Position numbers and translations under genes: made by a program. DNA of 40,796 nucleotides from Rhodobacterales bacterium (GTDB taxonomy: Bacteria > Pseudomonadota > Alphaproteobacteria > Rhodobacterales > Rhodobacteraceae). The notes under the pieces were generated by a model. It saw nothing but the letters and a program-made list of their open reading frames with translations. It ran no database searches and was not told the DNA's origin. Positions 27,437-35,713 of this stretch are shown here, piece after piece. The stretch covers positions 1,486-42,281 of the forward strand of contig JAPLPF010000137.1 in NCBI GenBank assembly GCA_026400325.1, given 5' to 3'. Every line of letters starts with the position of its first letter. The stretch's first letter is position 1.

Positions 27437-28321
27437 ATGCTGCCGCGCCGCTACCTTCCGCCGATCCCCGCGTTGATGGCGCTTGAGGCCGTCGATCGCC
27501 TTGGCACCGCCTCTGCCGCCGCCAGTGAACTGAACCTGACCCAAGGCGCCGTCAGCCGGGCCCTCATCGGGCTGGAAGGCCAGCTTGGTTTGCCGCTGCT
27601 GATCCGCGAACGCCAGCGCCTGCGACTGACCCCCGCAGCCCGCGACTATGTGGCCGAGGTCAGGAAAGCCCTTCATCTGCTTGCCTCAGCCTCGATCACG
27701 TTGCGCGCCAATCCGATGGGCGGCAGCCTCAACCTGGCCATTCTTCCCGCCTTTGGCATGCACTGGCTTGCGCCCCGCCTGGCCCGGTTTTCCCAGGCGC
27801 ATCCCGAAGTCACGGTGAACCTGTCCACCCGCCTGCGCCCCTTCGACTTTGCCACCGCCACCTTCGACGCGGCAATTCACTATGGTCGGCAGGACTGGCC
27901 AGGCGCGGACGATCTGAAACTCATGGAGGAAGAGGTCATTGCCGTCGCTGCCCCCGGCTTTCCGCCCATGGCCAGAGCCACAGACATCCTTGGACACCCG
28001 CTCCTCATGCTGGACAGCCGTCCGGGCGACTGGGGCCGCTGGCTTGCCCATCACGGGGCGCCTGGCCAACGACCATCCGGCATGATGTTCGACCAGTTTG
28101 CCACCCTTGGCCAGGCGGCGATCCATGGCATGGGGCTGGCCCTGATCCCCAGCTTCCTCATCACGCGCGAGCTTGCCGAACGCCGCCTCGTCCCGGTTTT
28201 TGGCCCCCCGGTTCCTGCGCATGGGGCCTATTACCTTGTCTGGCCCAAAGCCGGTCCCGACCGCCCCCCCCTGCGCTCGTTGCGCGATTGGCTTGTCGAA
28301 GAAATCGCCGATATGGCTTGA
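27437..28321 (+). CDS. LysR-family regulator divergent from gcdH
   Basis: A 294-aa LysR-type regulator of the GcvA-like group. The winged helix-turn-helix occupies residues 8-65, with the recognition helix in GTASAAASELNLTQGAVSRALIGLEGQLG. The effector-binding domain follows (ILPAFGMHWLAPRLARFSQAHPEVTVNLSTR to the end). The start ATG 27437 sits right after the T-N11-A palindrome. Divergence from gcdH with 88 bases between starts suggests it controls glutaryl-CoA metabolism, as GcdR does in Pseudomonas; that is inference. The regulated compound may be glutarate or glutaryl-CoA. Confidence 0.9.
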   Translation: MLPRRYLPPIPALMALEAVDRLGTASAAASELNLTQGAVSRALIGLEGQLGLPLLIRERQRLRLTPAARDYVAEVRKALHLLASASITLRANPMGGSLNLAILPAFGMHWLAPRLARFSQAHPEVTVNLSTRLRPFDFATATFDAAIHYGRQDWPGADDLKLMEEEVIAVAAPGFPPMARATDILGHPLLMLDSRPGDWGRWLAHHGAPGQRPSGMMFDQFATLGQAAIHGMGLALIPSFLITRELAERRLVPVFGPPVPAHGAYYLVWPKAGPDRPPLRSLRDWLVEEIADMA

Positions 28322-28370
28322 CCCCCGGCCCCCGGACCGACAGTCTCGCCACAGCAGCGCGAGGCAGGAT

Positions 28371-29282
28371 TTGACCGGTATTCCCAAAGACATCGACGCC
28401 GTCGAAACCCTGCTTTCCGGGCAGGGCTATGTCGCATCGCGTGCGTTGGCCACGGTTGTATTCCTTGCCCTGAAACTGGGCCGCCCCCTGTTTCTGGAAG
28501 GCGAGGCAGGGGTGGGCAAGACCGAGATCGCCAAGGTGATCGCCACCGCCCTTGGCCGCCGCCTGATCCGCCTGCAATGCCATGAAGGCCTCGACGCCGC
28601 CTCTGCGGTCGCCGACTGGAACTTCGCCGCCCAGATGATCGCCATCCGCACGGCCGAAGCCACCGGCGCGGGCGACCGTGATGCCCTCAGGTCCGAGCTT
28701 TTTACCGAAGACTACCTGATCGAACGCCCGCTTCTGGCCGCCATGCGCCCGCAACCCGGCGGCGCGCCCGTTCTCCTCATCGACGAAATCGACCGCACGG
28801 ATGAACCGTTCGAGGCGTTTCTTCTCGAAGCCCTTTCCGACTTCCAGGTCACCATCCCGGAACTTGGCACGATCCGCGCCCCTGAACCGCCCATCGTCAT
28901 TCTGACATCGAACCGCACGCGTGAAGTGCATGACGCCCTGAAGCGGCGCTGCCTTTACCACTGGGTCGATTACCCTGACTTCGACCGCGAGCTCCTGATC
29001 CTGCAGGCCCGCGTCCCCGAGGCCGAGGCCAGCCTCAGCCGCGAAGTCGTGGCCTTCGTCCAAAGGCTCCGCCGCGAGGACCTCTTCAAGCGCCCCGGCG
29101 TCGCCGAAGCCATCGACTGGGCCAAGTGCCTTCTTGCCCTCGACGTGATCACGCTGTCGCCGGACGTCATCTCCGATACCCTTGGTGCAATCCTGAAATA
29201 CCAGGACGACATCCAGAAACTGCAAGGCTCGGAAGCCGGACGCATCCTTGACGACGTCAGGCGCGAGCTTGTCCCTGCATGA
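28371..29282 (+). CDS. MoxR-type AAA ATPase, CoxD-like
   Basis: A 303-aa MoxR AAA+ ATPase. It has Walker A FLEGEAGVGKTEIAK, Walker B PVLLIDEIDRTDEPFEAFLLE, sensor 1 ILTSNRTREVHDALKRRC and the arginine finger in RRCLYHWVDYPDFDREL. CoxD of Oligotropha, a MoxR protein, remodels the CO-dehydrogenase active site with CoxE. I chose TTG 28371 (GAGG ten bases and AGGA five bases upstream) because the track's start at 28173 lies inside the LysR gene and no ATG or GTG fits better; this start is moderately sure. Together with the VWA gene and the XdhC-like gene it forms a coxD-E-F-like group. Confidence 0.87.
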   Translation: MTGIPKDIDAVETLLSGQGYVASRALATVVFLALKLGRPLFLEGEAGVGKTEIAKVIATALGRRLIRLQCHEGLDAASAVADWNFAAQMIAIRTAEATGAGDRDALRSELFTEDYLIERPLLAAMRPQPGGAPVLLIDEIDRTDEPFEAFLLEALSDFQVTIPELGTIRAPEPPIVILTSNRTREVHDALKRRCLYHWVDYPDFDRELLILQARVPEAEASLSREVVAFVQRLRREDLFKRPGVAEAIDWAKCLLALDVITLSPDVISDTLGAILKYQDDIQKLQGSEAGRILDDVRRELVPA

Positions 29283-29283
29283 C

Positions 29284-29339
29284 GATTCATCTGTCCAAAA
29301 ATATCCCACGGGGGGTCCGGGGGGTGTGAAACCCCCCGG
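29284..29339 (+). repeat. Dispersed intergenic repeat with hairpin (copy 5)
   Basis: Reads ATTCATCTGTCCAAAAATAT, then CCCACGGGGGGT and the hairpin CCGGGGGG-TGTGAAA-CCCCCCGG (29317-29339). Compared with 14184 the stem bases differ but the pairing and TGTGAAA loop are kept. It lies between the MoxR and VWA genes, 12 bases before the VWA start codon. Confidence 0.8.
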
Positions 29340-29351
29340 GTTTGGCCCAAA

Positions 29352-30611
29352 ATGCCCACGCCGGTCTCTTCCGACCTGACCCCTCCCGAAGACGGAAAGC
29401 TTGCCCACAACATCGCGCATTTCGCTCGTGCGCTGCGCAAGGCCGGGTTGCCGATCGGCCCCGGGCGCGTGCTCGATGCCATCCGGGCCGTCGAAATCAC
29501 GGGTTTTGACCGTCGCGAGGATTTCTACCACACGCTTCAGGCGGTTCTGGTCAGCCGCCCCGAAGAACGCATCGTCTTTGCTCAGGTCTTTCGCCTGTTC
29601 TGGCGCGACCCCCGCTATCTTGAACACATGATGACCCTGCTCTTGCCGCAAGTGCAGGGCGGGCAGGAAGAGCGTGTGGCCGAAGCCGCCGAACGGCGCG
29701 CGGCCGAGGCACTGCTTGACGGCCAGCTGCCGCCTCCGCCGCCCCAGACCAGCGACCCGGGGGAAGACATCACGATCGACGCGACGGCCACCATGTCCGC
29801 CGATGAGCGGCTGAGGACACTCGACTTCGAACAGATGTCGGCCGCGGAAACCGCCGAGGCCCAGCGGATGCTGGCCCGGCTGTCGCTGCCGGTCCGTCCG
29901 CTCGTCACCCGCCGCAGCCGCGGCAGCACCGTCGGGCCGATGATCGACGCACGCCGCACCTTGCGCGACGCACTCCGTCACGGTGGCGAGATTCGGACCC
30001 TGTCCCGCAAGGCTCCGGTCACCCGCTGGCCAAACCTGATCGTGATCTGCGACATCTCGGGCTCGATGGCCGATTACAGCCGTATGGTGCTGCATTTCGT
30101 CCATGCGGTGGCCAATCGCAGGGGGCAGGGCTGGGCCCGGGTGCATGCCTTTACCTTTGGCACCCGTCTTACCAACATCACCCGGCATCTGCAGGCCCGC
30201 GACGTTGACGCCGCCTTGAAAGCGGCAGGGCAAGAGGCGCAGGACTGGTCCGGCGGCACACGGATCGGGACGTGCCTGCAGCGTTTCAACCAGGACTGGT
30301 CCCGCCGGGTGCTGGGGCAGGGGGCGGTGGTCCTTCTGATCACCGACGGTCTGGACCGGGATGATGCGGGCGTCCTGTCGGCCCAGGTCGAGAGGCTGCA
30401 CCTGTCCTGCCGCCGCCTGATCTGGCTGAACCCGCTTCTGCGCTGGACCGGATTTGCGCCGAAGGCCGCCGGCATCCGGGCCATGCTGCCCCATGTCGAC
30501 AGCTTTCGCGCCGGCCATTCCATCGCCTCGCTCGAGGCGCTGGGGCGTGCAATCTCGGACGCAGGCGACACCGGCGAGAAAGCCCGGCTGCTTGCCACGT
30601 TGCAGAGCTAG
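29352..30611 (+). CDS. VWA-domain protein, CoxE-like
   Basis: A 419-aa protein of the CoxE family. The N-terminal helical part (residues 17-90, KLAHNIAHFARALRKAGLPIGPGR) is followed by an acidic linker and a von Willebrand A domain whose metal site is DISGSMADYSRM (about residues 233-245), then GGTRIGTCL and VLLITDGLDRDD. CoxE works with the MoxR ATPase CoxD to insert sulfur and copper into the CO-dehydrogenase active site in Oligotropha. ATG 29352 lies in sequence resembling the preceding repeat (GGCCCAAAATG). It follows the MoxR gene on the same strand. Confidence 0.9.
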   Translation: MPTPVSSDLTPPEDGKLAHNIAHFARALRKAGLPIGPGRVLDAIRAVEITGFDRREDFYHTLQAVLVSRPEERIVFAQVFRLFWRDPRYLEHMMTLLLPQVQGGQEERVAEAAERRAAEALLDGQLPPPPPQTSDPGEDITIDATATMSADERLRTLDFEQMSAAETAEAQRMLARLSLPVRPLVTRRSRGSTVGPMIDARRTLRDALRHGGEIRTLSRKAPVTRWPNLIVICDISGSMADYSRMVLHFVHAVANRRGQGWARVHAFTFGTRLTNITRHLQARDVDAALKAAGQEAQDWSGGTRIGTCLQRFNQDWSRRVLGQGAVVLLITDGLDRDDAGVLSAQVERLHLSCRRLIWLNPLLRWTGFAPKAAGIRAMLPHVDSFRAGHSIASLEALGRAISDAGDTGEKARLLATLQS

Positions 30612-30648
30612 GCATGCATTTGCCAATGCTATCACCCGTCAGCGTCGT

Positions 30649-30663
30649 GATATCGCATATCAG
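30649..30663. promoter_or_regulatory. Palindrome upstream of the OmpA-family gene
   Basis: TGATAT-CGC-ATATCA is a perfect 6-3-6 inverted repeat, AT-rich against its surroundings, 106 bases before the OmpA start in the 157-base gap after the VWA gene. It may be an operator or part of a promoter; no regulator can be assigned. Confidence 0.4.
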
Positions 30664-30768
30664 GTACAACCGGATTTAACTGCCCCTAGAACGACAGCCA
30701 GAAAGCCGCAGACGAATCATGCCGGTTGCCCATCGCAAGGTTAGTCGTTGCAAAGACAAGGAATGGTC

Positions 30769-32799
30769 ATGAGAAAGTTTCTGATTTCCACCACGGCGCT
30801 TTCGGTTGCGCTCAGCCAGGTCGGCACCGTACCAAGCTTTGCCCAGACGCTGGCCGAGGACGGCTCGGTGATCGGCACCGACGGGACTGTCCTGTGCTTG
30901 CCCACTGCCGACGTTGCGTGCAATCTGGAAGCGATCACTCAGGCCCTGCAGGCAGAAGCCGCCGCCGCGCAGGCCGCCGCTGATGCACAGGCGGCTGCCG
31001 ACGCGGAAGCTGCAGCACAGGCCGAGGCAGAAGCCGCCGCCGCGCAGGCCGCCGCTGATGCACAGGCGGCTGCCGACGTGGAAGCTGCAGCACAGGCCGA
31101 GGCAGACGCCGCCGCTGCTCAGGCAGCTGCCGACGCACAGGCCGCTGCCGACGTGGAAGCTGCAGCACAGGCCGAGGCAGACGCCGCCGCCGCTCAGGCC
31201 GCTGCCGATGCACAGGCCGCTGCCGATGCAGAAGCCGCAGCACAGGCCGAGGCAGACGCCACCGCCGCACAGGCTGCCGCCGAGGCGGACGCTGCTGCCG
31301 CACAGGCGGCTGCCGATGCACAGGCTGCTACCGACGCGGAGGCCACAGCCGAGGCGGATGCCGCTGCCGCACAGGCTGCCGCTGAAGCGGAGGCTGCGGC
31401 ACAGGCTGCGGCACAGGCTGCGGTTGAGGACACGACTGAAGCCGCGACGGATGTCGTGACTGACCCTGCGACCGGGGCTGTGATAGACCCCGCCGTCGCT
31501 GCTGCGGCACTTGCCGCAGCCGAGGCCGAGCTTGACATCTCGGACAGCGGCGAAATCGCCGACCCAGCCGCCGGCCTCAAGGTTGCGGATCCCGCCACGC
31601 TGGAGGTGACCGAACCGGTCGATGCGCCTGTCGTTTCGGAAGCCGAGGTCGAAAGCCTGACCGAACTTCTGACCATCGACCCCGCAGCCGTTGACCCTGC
31701 AGCGATTGCGGCGGCCGGAACGGTCGTGGCCGCTTCTGCCGAAGGAGAGGGTCCACTGGTCGTGGCACCCACTGATCCCGCACTGCTGGTTGGCTCGGTG
31801 ACAGAGACGATTGCAGCCGCAGGCACGCGCACGTCGGCGGACGAATTCGCGGCGGCCCCGACACGGCGCGAGGATGGCCGCAAGAGCGGGTTGTCCGATC
31901 TGGAAAAGGCCGGGTTGCTTGTCCTTGGCGCGCTGGCAGTCGGCGCGATCATCAAAAGCAACAATGACGCCCGCGATGACCGACGCGTGGTTTCCAACAC
32001 CGGTGACCGGGTGGTCGTGCTGCAACCGGACGGCACCTACCGGGTGCTGAAGGACGACGATACCCTGATCCGCCGCCCGGGATCGACCGTGCGGACCGAA
32101 ACGTTCACCGACGGTTCGACCCGCACGATCGTGGAACGTGACGACGGCACTCAGGTGGTGACGATCCGCGATGCGACCGGCCGTGTGCTGCGCCGTGCTT
32201 CCTATGACGACCGGGGCCGCGAGATCATTCTGATCGACGATCTTGGCCGCGAGGATGCCGTGGTCGTCAGTGAATTGCCAAAGCCGAAGTCGCGCATCGT
32301 GATTTCGTCCAAGGACAACGACGTCGCGCTCAAGCGCGAGCTTGCCGCGATCGAGGCGGAACGCGCCGGGCGGACCTTCTCGCTTCGCCAGATCCGCGAG
32401 ATTCCGCAGGTCAGGGCCCTTGCCGCCGTGATCGACACGCAGAACGTGACCTTCGCCAGCGGATCGTCCGCGATCCTGGCAGCCGAAGCGCGCAATCTGG
32501 CGGATCTTGGCCGGGTGATGCAGGATCTTCTGGAGGAGAACCCCGACGAAATCTTCCTTGTCGAGGGCCACACCGATGCGACCGGCAAGGCGGCGATGAA
32601 CCTTGCGCTGTCCGACCGCCGCGCGGAATCGGTGGCATTGGCCCTGACCGAATATTTCGACATTCCGCCGGAAAACATGGTCGTTCAGGGCTATGGTGAG
32701 ACCGAGCTTCTGATCGAGACGCAGGAAAGCGAAGCCGCAAACCGCCGGGTCGAAGTGCGGGTCATCACTCCCCTGATGCGGTCGGCGGCGCTGCGCTGA
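30769..32799 (+). CDS. OmpA-family outer-membrane/peptidoglycan-anchor protein with Ala-rich repeat domain
   Basis: A 676-aa secreted protein. Residues 1-26 are a signal peptide (MRKFLISTTALSVALSQVGT, cleavage near SFAQ-T). Residues about 62-219 are Ala-rich helix of 25-residue repeats of AEADAAAAQAAADAQAAAD type. A hydrophobic stretch LEKAGLLVLGALAVGAII is near 377-397. The C-terminal OmpA domain (about 548-672) has VTFASGSSAIL, EGHTDATGKAAMNLALSDRRAESV with peptidoglycan-contact Asp and Arg, and ANRRVEVRVI. AAGGA six bases before ATG 30769 supports that start over ATG 30763 or 30748. It interrupts a Cox-like gene group and ends in a strong terminator. Confidence 0.9.
   Translation: MRKFLISTTALSVALSQVGTVPSFAQTLAEDGSVIGTDGTVLCLPTADVACNLEAITQALQAEAAAAQAAADAQAAADAEAAAQAEAEAAAAQAAADAQAAADVEAAAQAEADAAAAQAAADAQAAADVEAAAQAEADAAAAQAAADAQAAADAEAAAQAEADATAAQAAAEADAAAAQAAADAQAATDAEATAEADAAAAQAAAEAEAAAQAAAQAAVEDTTEAATDVVTDPATGAVIDPAVAAAALAAAEAELDISDSGEIADPAAGLKVADPATLEVTEPVDAPVVSEAEVESLTELLTIDPAAVDPAAIAAAGTVVAASAEGEGPLVVAPTDPALLVGSVTETIAAAGTRTSADEFAAAPTRREDGRKSGLSDLEKAGLLVLGALAVGAIIKSNNDARDDRRVVSNTGDRVVVLQPDGTYRVLKDDDTLIRRPGSTVRTETFTDGSTRTIVERDDGTQVVTIRDATGRVLRRASYDDRGREIILIDDLGREDAVVVSELPKPKSRIVISSKDNDVALKRELAAIEAERAGRTFSLRQIREIPQVRALAAVIDTQNVTFASGSSAILAAEARNLADLGRVMQDLLEENPDEIFLVEGHTDATGKAAMNLALSDRRAESVALALTEYFDIPPENMVVQGYGETELLIETQESEAANRRVEVRVITPLMRSAALR
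30952..31425 (+). repeat. 75-bp tandem repeat inside the OmpA-family gene
   Basis: Four in-frame 75-bp units start at 30952, 31027, 31102 and 31177, each encoding about 25 residues (AEAxAAAAQAAADAQAAADxEAAAQ); units 1 and 2 are nearly identical. From 31252 the repeat decays into shorter Ala/Glu/Asp/Gln blocks. The unit count is likely to vary between strains. Confidence 0.9.
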
Positions 32800-32819
32800 G
32801 AGGCTATTGGGCGAAAGGG

Positions 32820-32858
32820 GCGCCGCAAGCTTGCTGCTTGCGGCGCTTTCCTTTCTTT
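32820..32858 (+). terminator. Intrinsic terminator of the OmpA-family gene
   Basis: GCGCCGCAAGC-TTGCT-GCTTGCGGCGC forms a perfect 11-bp stem followed by TTTCCTTTCTTTC, 21 bases after the OmpA stop. It should separate this gene from the XdhC gene downstream. Confidence 0.85.
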
Positions 32859-32895
32859 CGGCTCTTGCGCATAGTTTGCCCTGGAGGAGGCCATC

Positions 32896-33888
32896 ATGAC
32901 GCACGGCACGCACACGCACGACCAGATCCCCGAGGCCGCACTTGCCTGGCACCGGGACGGGCATGGATCGGTGCTTGCGACTGTGGTTGAAACCTGGGGC
33001 TCGGCACCGCGGCAGGCTGGCAGCCAGCTGGCGATTTCCGGCAAGGGCGAGATGATGGGGTCGGTGTCCGGCGGCTGTGTCGAGGGCGCCGTGGTCACCG
33101 AGGCGCTTGAGGCGTTGCAGGACCGTCAACCCCGCCTGCTGACCTTCGGGGTCAGCGACGACACGGCCTTTGCCGTGGGTCTGGCCTGCGGGGGCACGAT
33201 CCGGGTGCTTGTCGAACCGGTGGGTGAAGGCGACAAGGCGCTGCCCGAGGCCCTGCTTGCCGACCTTGTCGCCGCCCGCGCCGCCCATGAACCGGTGGCC
33301 ATCATGACCCGCACTGACCGCTGGCAGCGCAAACTGGTGTTTCCCGGAGAGGATGCCGCTACCGATGCCCGGTTCCGGTCCGACCGCGCCGGCATGGAAG
33401 AGGATGGCCGCTTCATTGCCGTGCACAATCCACCCCTTCGTCTTGTCGTGGTTGGGGCCGTCCACACGGCAAAGCCGCTTTTGACCATCGCACGCGCGTG
33501 CGGCTATGCGCCCACGCTGATCGATCCCCGCGACGCCTTCGGGTCGGCCGCGCGTTTCCCGGGCGAGACGATCCTGGGTGACTGGCCGGATGAAGCACTT
33601 GCCAGCCTGAACCCGGACGGCCGCACGGCCATCGTCACTCTGACCCACGACCCAAAGCTTGACGATCCTGCGCTTGCCATCGCGCTGCGGTCGCCCGCCT
33701 TCTATGTCGGTGCTTTGGGATCGAAAAAGACCCATGCCAAACGCGTCGAGCGGCTGACCGCCGTCGGCTTCACGCCCGCGGAGGTTGCCCGAATTCACGC
33801 CCCCGTAGGTCTGGATATCGGCGCACGCACCCCTGCCGAGATCGCGGTCAGCATCATGGCCCAGATCACTCAGACCTTGCGACAGTAA
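32896..33888 (+). CDS. XdhC/CoxF-family molybdenum-hydroxylase maturation protein
   Basis: A 330-aa XdhC protein. The N-terminal XdhC/CoxI domain has VETWGSAPRQAGSQLAIS and the conserved GSVSGGCVEGAV with its cysteine; the C-terminal Rossmann domain has RLVVVGAVHTAKPLL and a YVGALGSKKTHAKR loop. XdhC binds molybdenum cofactor and helps sulfurate it before insertion into xanthine dehydrogenase-family enzymes; CoxF/CoxI are the CO-dehydrogenase counterparts. GGAGGAGG stands six bases before ATG 32896. Its TAA overlaps the next ATG as TAATG (33886-33890), so it is coupled to the molybdopterin-binding gene. Confidence 0.92.
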   Translation: MTHGTHTHDQIPEAALAWHRDGHGSVLATVVETWGSAPRQAGSQLAISGKGEMMGSVSGGCVEGAVVTEALEALQDRQPRLLTFGVSDDTAFAVGLACGGTIRVLVEPVGEGDKALPEALLADLVAARAAHEPVAIMTRTDRWQRKLVFPGEDAATDARFRSDRAGMEEDGRFIAVHNPPLRLVVVGAVHTAKPLLTIARACGYAPTLIDPRDAFGSAARFPGETILGDWPDEALASLNPDGRTAIVTLTHDPKLDDPALAIALRSPAFYVGALGSKKTHAKRVERLTAVGFTPAEVARIHAPVGLDIGARTPAEIAVSIMAQITQTLRQ

Positions 33889-34901
33889 TGCGGTTCGGCT
33901 TTGTCCCGCTGGCGCAGGCAATGGGGGCGATCCTCGCACATTCGGTCGCCCTGGGTGACGGGCGGCTGCGCAAGGGCTGCATCCTTGGGCCGGGCGAGAT
34001 TGGCCGGCTTCAGGCCGCGGGTCTGACCGAAGTCACTGTCGCCCGACTTGACGCCGGCGACATTGCCGAGGATGCAGCCGCCCTGGCCGTGGCACGGGCG
34101 CTGGTGCCGAACCCGGTTGCGGCGGGGCTTGCCTTGCGTGCCGTGGGGACCGGCCGCGTCAACATCCATGCCGATGTGACAGGAGTTCTGGACCTTGCCG
34201 CCGACCTCGTGGATGCGCTGAACGCGATCGATCCGATGATCACGCTTGCTACCGTTCCGCGCTGGCAGCGCCTGTCGCGGGGGGACATGGCGGCCACCGT
34301 CAAGATCATCTCGTATGCGGTGGATGGTCCGGCCCTGGACGCCGCTTGCGACGCGGGCGCCGGGGCATTGCGGATGCGGCCCGTCGCCATGGCCCGCGCC
34401 GCGCTGATCCAGACCGTGACCGATGCCGACGACGGCGAAAAGGGCCACCGTGCAATCCAGAAACGTCTGTCTGCGATGCATGTGGTGATGATGCCGAAAT
34501 GCCTTGTCCCCCATCGCGAGGCCGAACTTGCCGCCGCCCTGAGTGCTGCTTCAGATGTGGATCTGATCCTGATCCTCACCGCCTCGGCCACGTCCGACCC
34601 GCAGGATGTGGGCCCGTCGGCTTTGCGGCGGGCGGGGGGCCAGGTCCTCCGTTTCGGGATGCCGGTCGATCCAGGCAACCTTCTGTTCCTTGGTCAGCTT
34701 GGCAGCGTGCCGGTCATCGGCCTGCCGGGATGTGCGAAAAGCCCCGCGCTGAACGGGGCCGACTGGGTGATGGAACGGCTGATCTGTGGGGTCCCCGTCA
34801 CCAGCGCAGACATTGCCGCGATGGGGGTAGGGGGGCTTTTGAAGGAAATCCCGCAACGCGGCAGACTGCGAGAGGCGGGGCCGATGAACGGTGAGGATTG
34901 A
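33888..34901 (+). CDS. Molybdopterin-binding protein (MoeA/CinA-like domain)
   Basis: A 337-aa cytosolic protein of the molybdopterin-binding group seen in rhodobacterial Mo-hydroxylase gene sets. It begins FVPLAQAMGAILAHSVALGDGRLRKG, a MoeA-like pattern, and the later DLILILTASATSDPQDVGPSAL and LPGCAKSPALNGADWVMERL form the MoCF-binding fold. Some relatives are longer, with a MobA-type nucleotidyltransferase after it; that domain is absent here. It is translationally coupled to XdhC by TAATG. It converges on infC, with a shared hairpin between them. Confidence 0.85.
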   Translation: MRFGFVPLAQAMGAILAHSVALGDGRLRKGCILGPGEIGRLQAAGLTEVTVARLDAGDIAEDAAALAVARALVPNPVAAGLALRAVGTGRVNIHADVTGVLDLAADLVDALNAIDPMITLATVPRWQRLSRGDMAATVKIISYAVDGPALDAACDAGAGALRMRPVAMARAALIQTVTDADDGEKGHRAIQKRLSAMHVVMMPKCLVPHREAELAAALSAASDVDLILILTASATSDPQDVGPSALRRAGGQVLRFGMPVDPGNLLFLGQLGSVPVIGLPGCAKSPALNGADWVMERLICGVPVTSADIAAMGVGGLLKEIPQRGRLREAGPMNGED

Positions 34902-34932
34902 GATCGGAGGTCGAGGCCCCCGGCGAATGAAA

Positions 34933-34952
34933 GCGGGGGCCAAGGCCCCCGC
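34933..34952 (-). terminator. Hairpin between convergent genes, terminator of infC
   Basis: GCGGGGGCC-AA-GGCCCCCGC forms a 9-bp stem. In the infC direction (minus) it is followed by TTTCATT, a short T-rich run, 27 bases after the infC stop. It may stop both strands. Confidence 0.65.
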
Positions 34953-34978
34953 ATCACATGCGATCGGCAAGGATAGCC

Positions 34979-35518
34979 CTACTTCGGACCGATCATCATC
35001 ACCATCTGGCGGCCTTCAAGGCGCGGGAAGGATTCGATCTTGCCGATTTCGACGACATCCGCCTCGACCCGACGCAAAAGCTGCAGCCCAAGATCCTGGT
35101 GGGCCATCTCACGGCCGCGAAACCGCAGCGTGATCTTGACCTTGTCGCCCTCTTCCAGGAATTTGACCACCGACCGCATCTTCACGTCATAGTCGTTCGT
35201 ATCCGTGCCGGGGCGGAACTTGATTTCCTTGATCTCGATGATCTTCTGCTTCTTGCGGGCTTCCGCCTCGCGCTTTTGCGTCTCGTACTTGAACTTGCCG
35301 AAGTCCATGATCTTGCAGACCGGCGGTTCGGCCGTCGGAGAGATCTCGACCAGATCAAGGCCGGCCTCTTCTGCCATCTGCATGGCGCGGGCCGGCGTCA
35401 CCACACCAACGTTTTCACCGTCCGCGCCAATCAGGCGGATCTCGGGCGAGCGGATGCGGTCATTGATGCGCGGACCGGTTTCGCGTTGCGGCGGGGCATT
35501 GTGGGGGCGGCGGGCTAT
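34979..35518 (-). CDS. infC: Translation initiation factor IF-3 with a near-cognate AUA start
   Basis: The 141-residue ORF in the track starts at GTG 35404 and lacks most of the N-domain. Homology continues upstream in the same frame: [21 protein letters not shown], then [17 protein letters not shown]. No ATG, GTG or TTG precedes it. An ATA at 35518 opens exactly at the family N-terminus, with AAAGGA eight bases ahead, and a stop (TAG at 35545-35543) closes the frame upstream. A rare start codon is a known feature of infC (AUU in E. coli) and lets IF-3 control its own synthesis. The 179-aa product has normal length, with [13 protein letters not shown] and [18 protein letters not shown]. The gene is sure; the start is strongly supported. 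Confidence 0.93.
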   Translation of the reverse strand: MARRPHNAPPQRETGPRINDRIRSPEIRLIGADGENVGVVTPARAMQMAEEAGLDLVEISPTAEPPVCKIMDFGKFKYETQKREAEARKKQKIIEIKEIKFRPGTDTNDYDVKMRSVVKFLEEGDKVKITLRFRGREMAHQDLGLQLLRRVEADVVEIGKIESFPRLEGRQMVMMIGPK

Positions 35519-35713
35519 GGTGGTCGTCCTTTGCGTCGTAATCTAGACCCGCGCGCGGTTCCCCGCAACCCGGCAGCGCCCTTGCCGAGGTCGAATCTCC
35601 CGCAATTTCCGCCCTATCTGAAGATGACCGGCCATCGCGGTCTTTTCATTCACGGTCTTTGCTGCCATATGACCGCCATCCGGGCCAGAGGCTCCGGTCA
35701 TGGGAGAAATGAC

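Noticed and set aside
30952-31425. Possible CRISPR or satellite repeat
   Set aside because: The 75-bp units are contiguous, in frame and coding; there are no spacers.
30676-33939. 1087-aa minus-strand ORF across the OmpA and XdhC genes
   Set aside because: It is the shadow of high-GC plus-strand genes; its Cys/Gly/Ser-rich repeat is just the antisense of the Ala-rich repeat, and it has no coherent domain.
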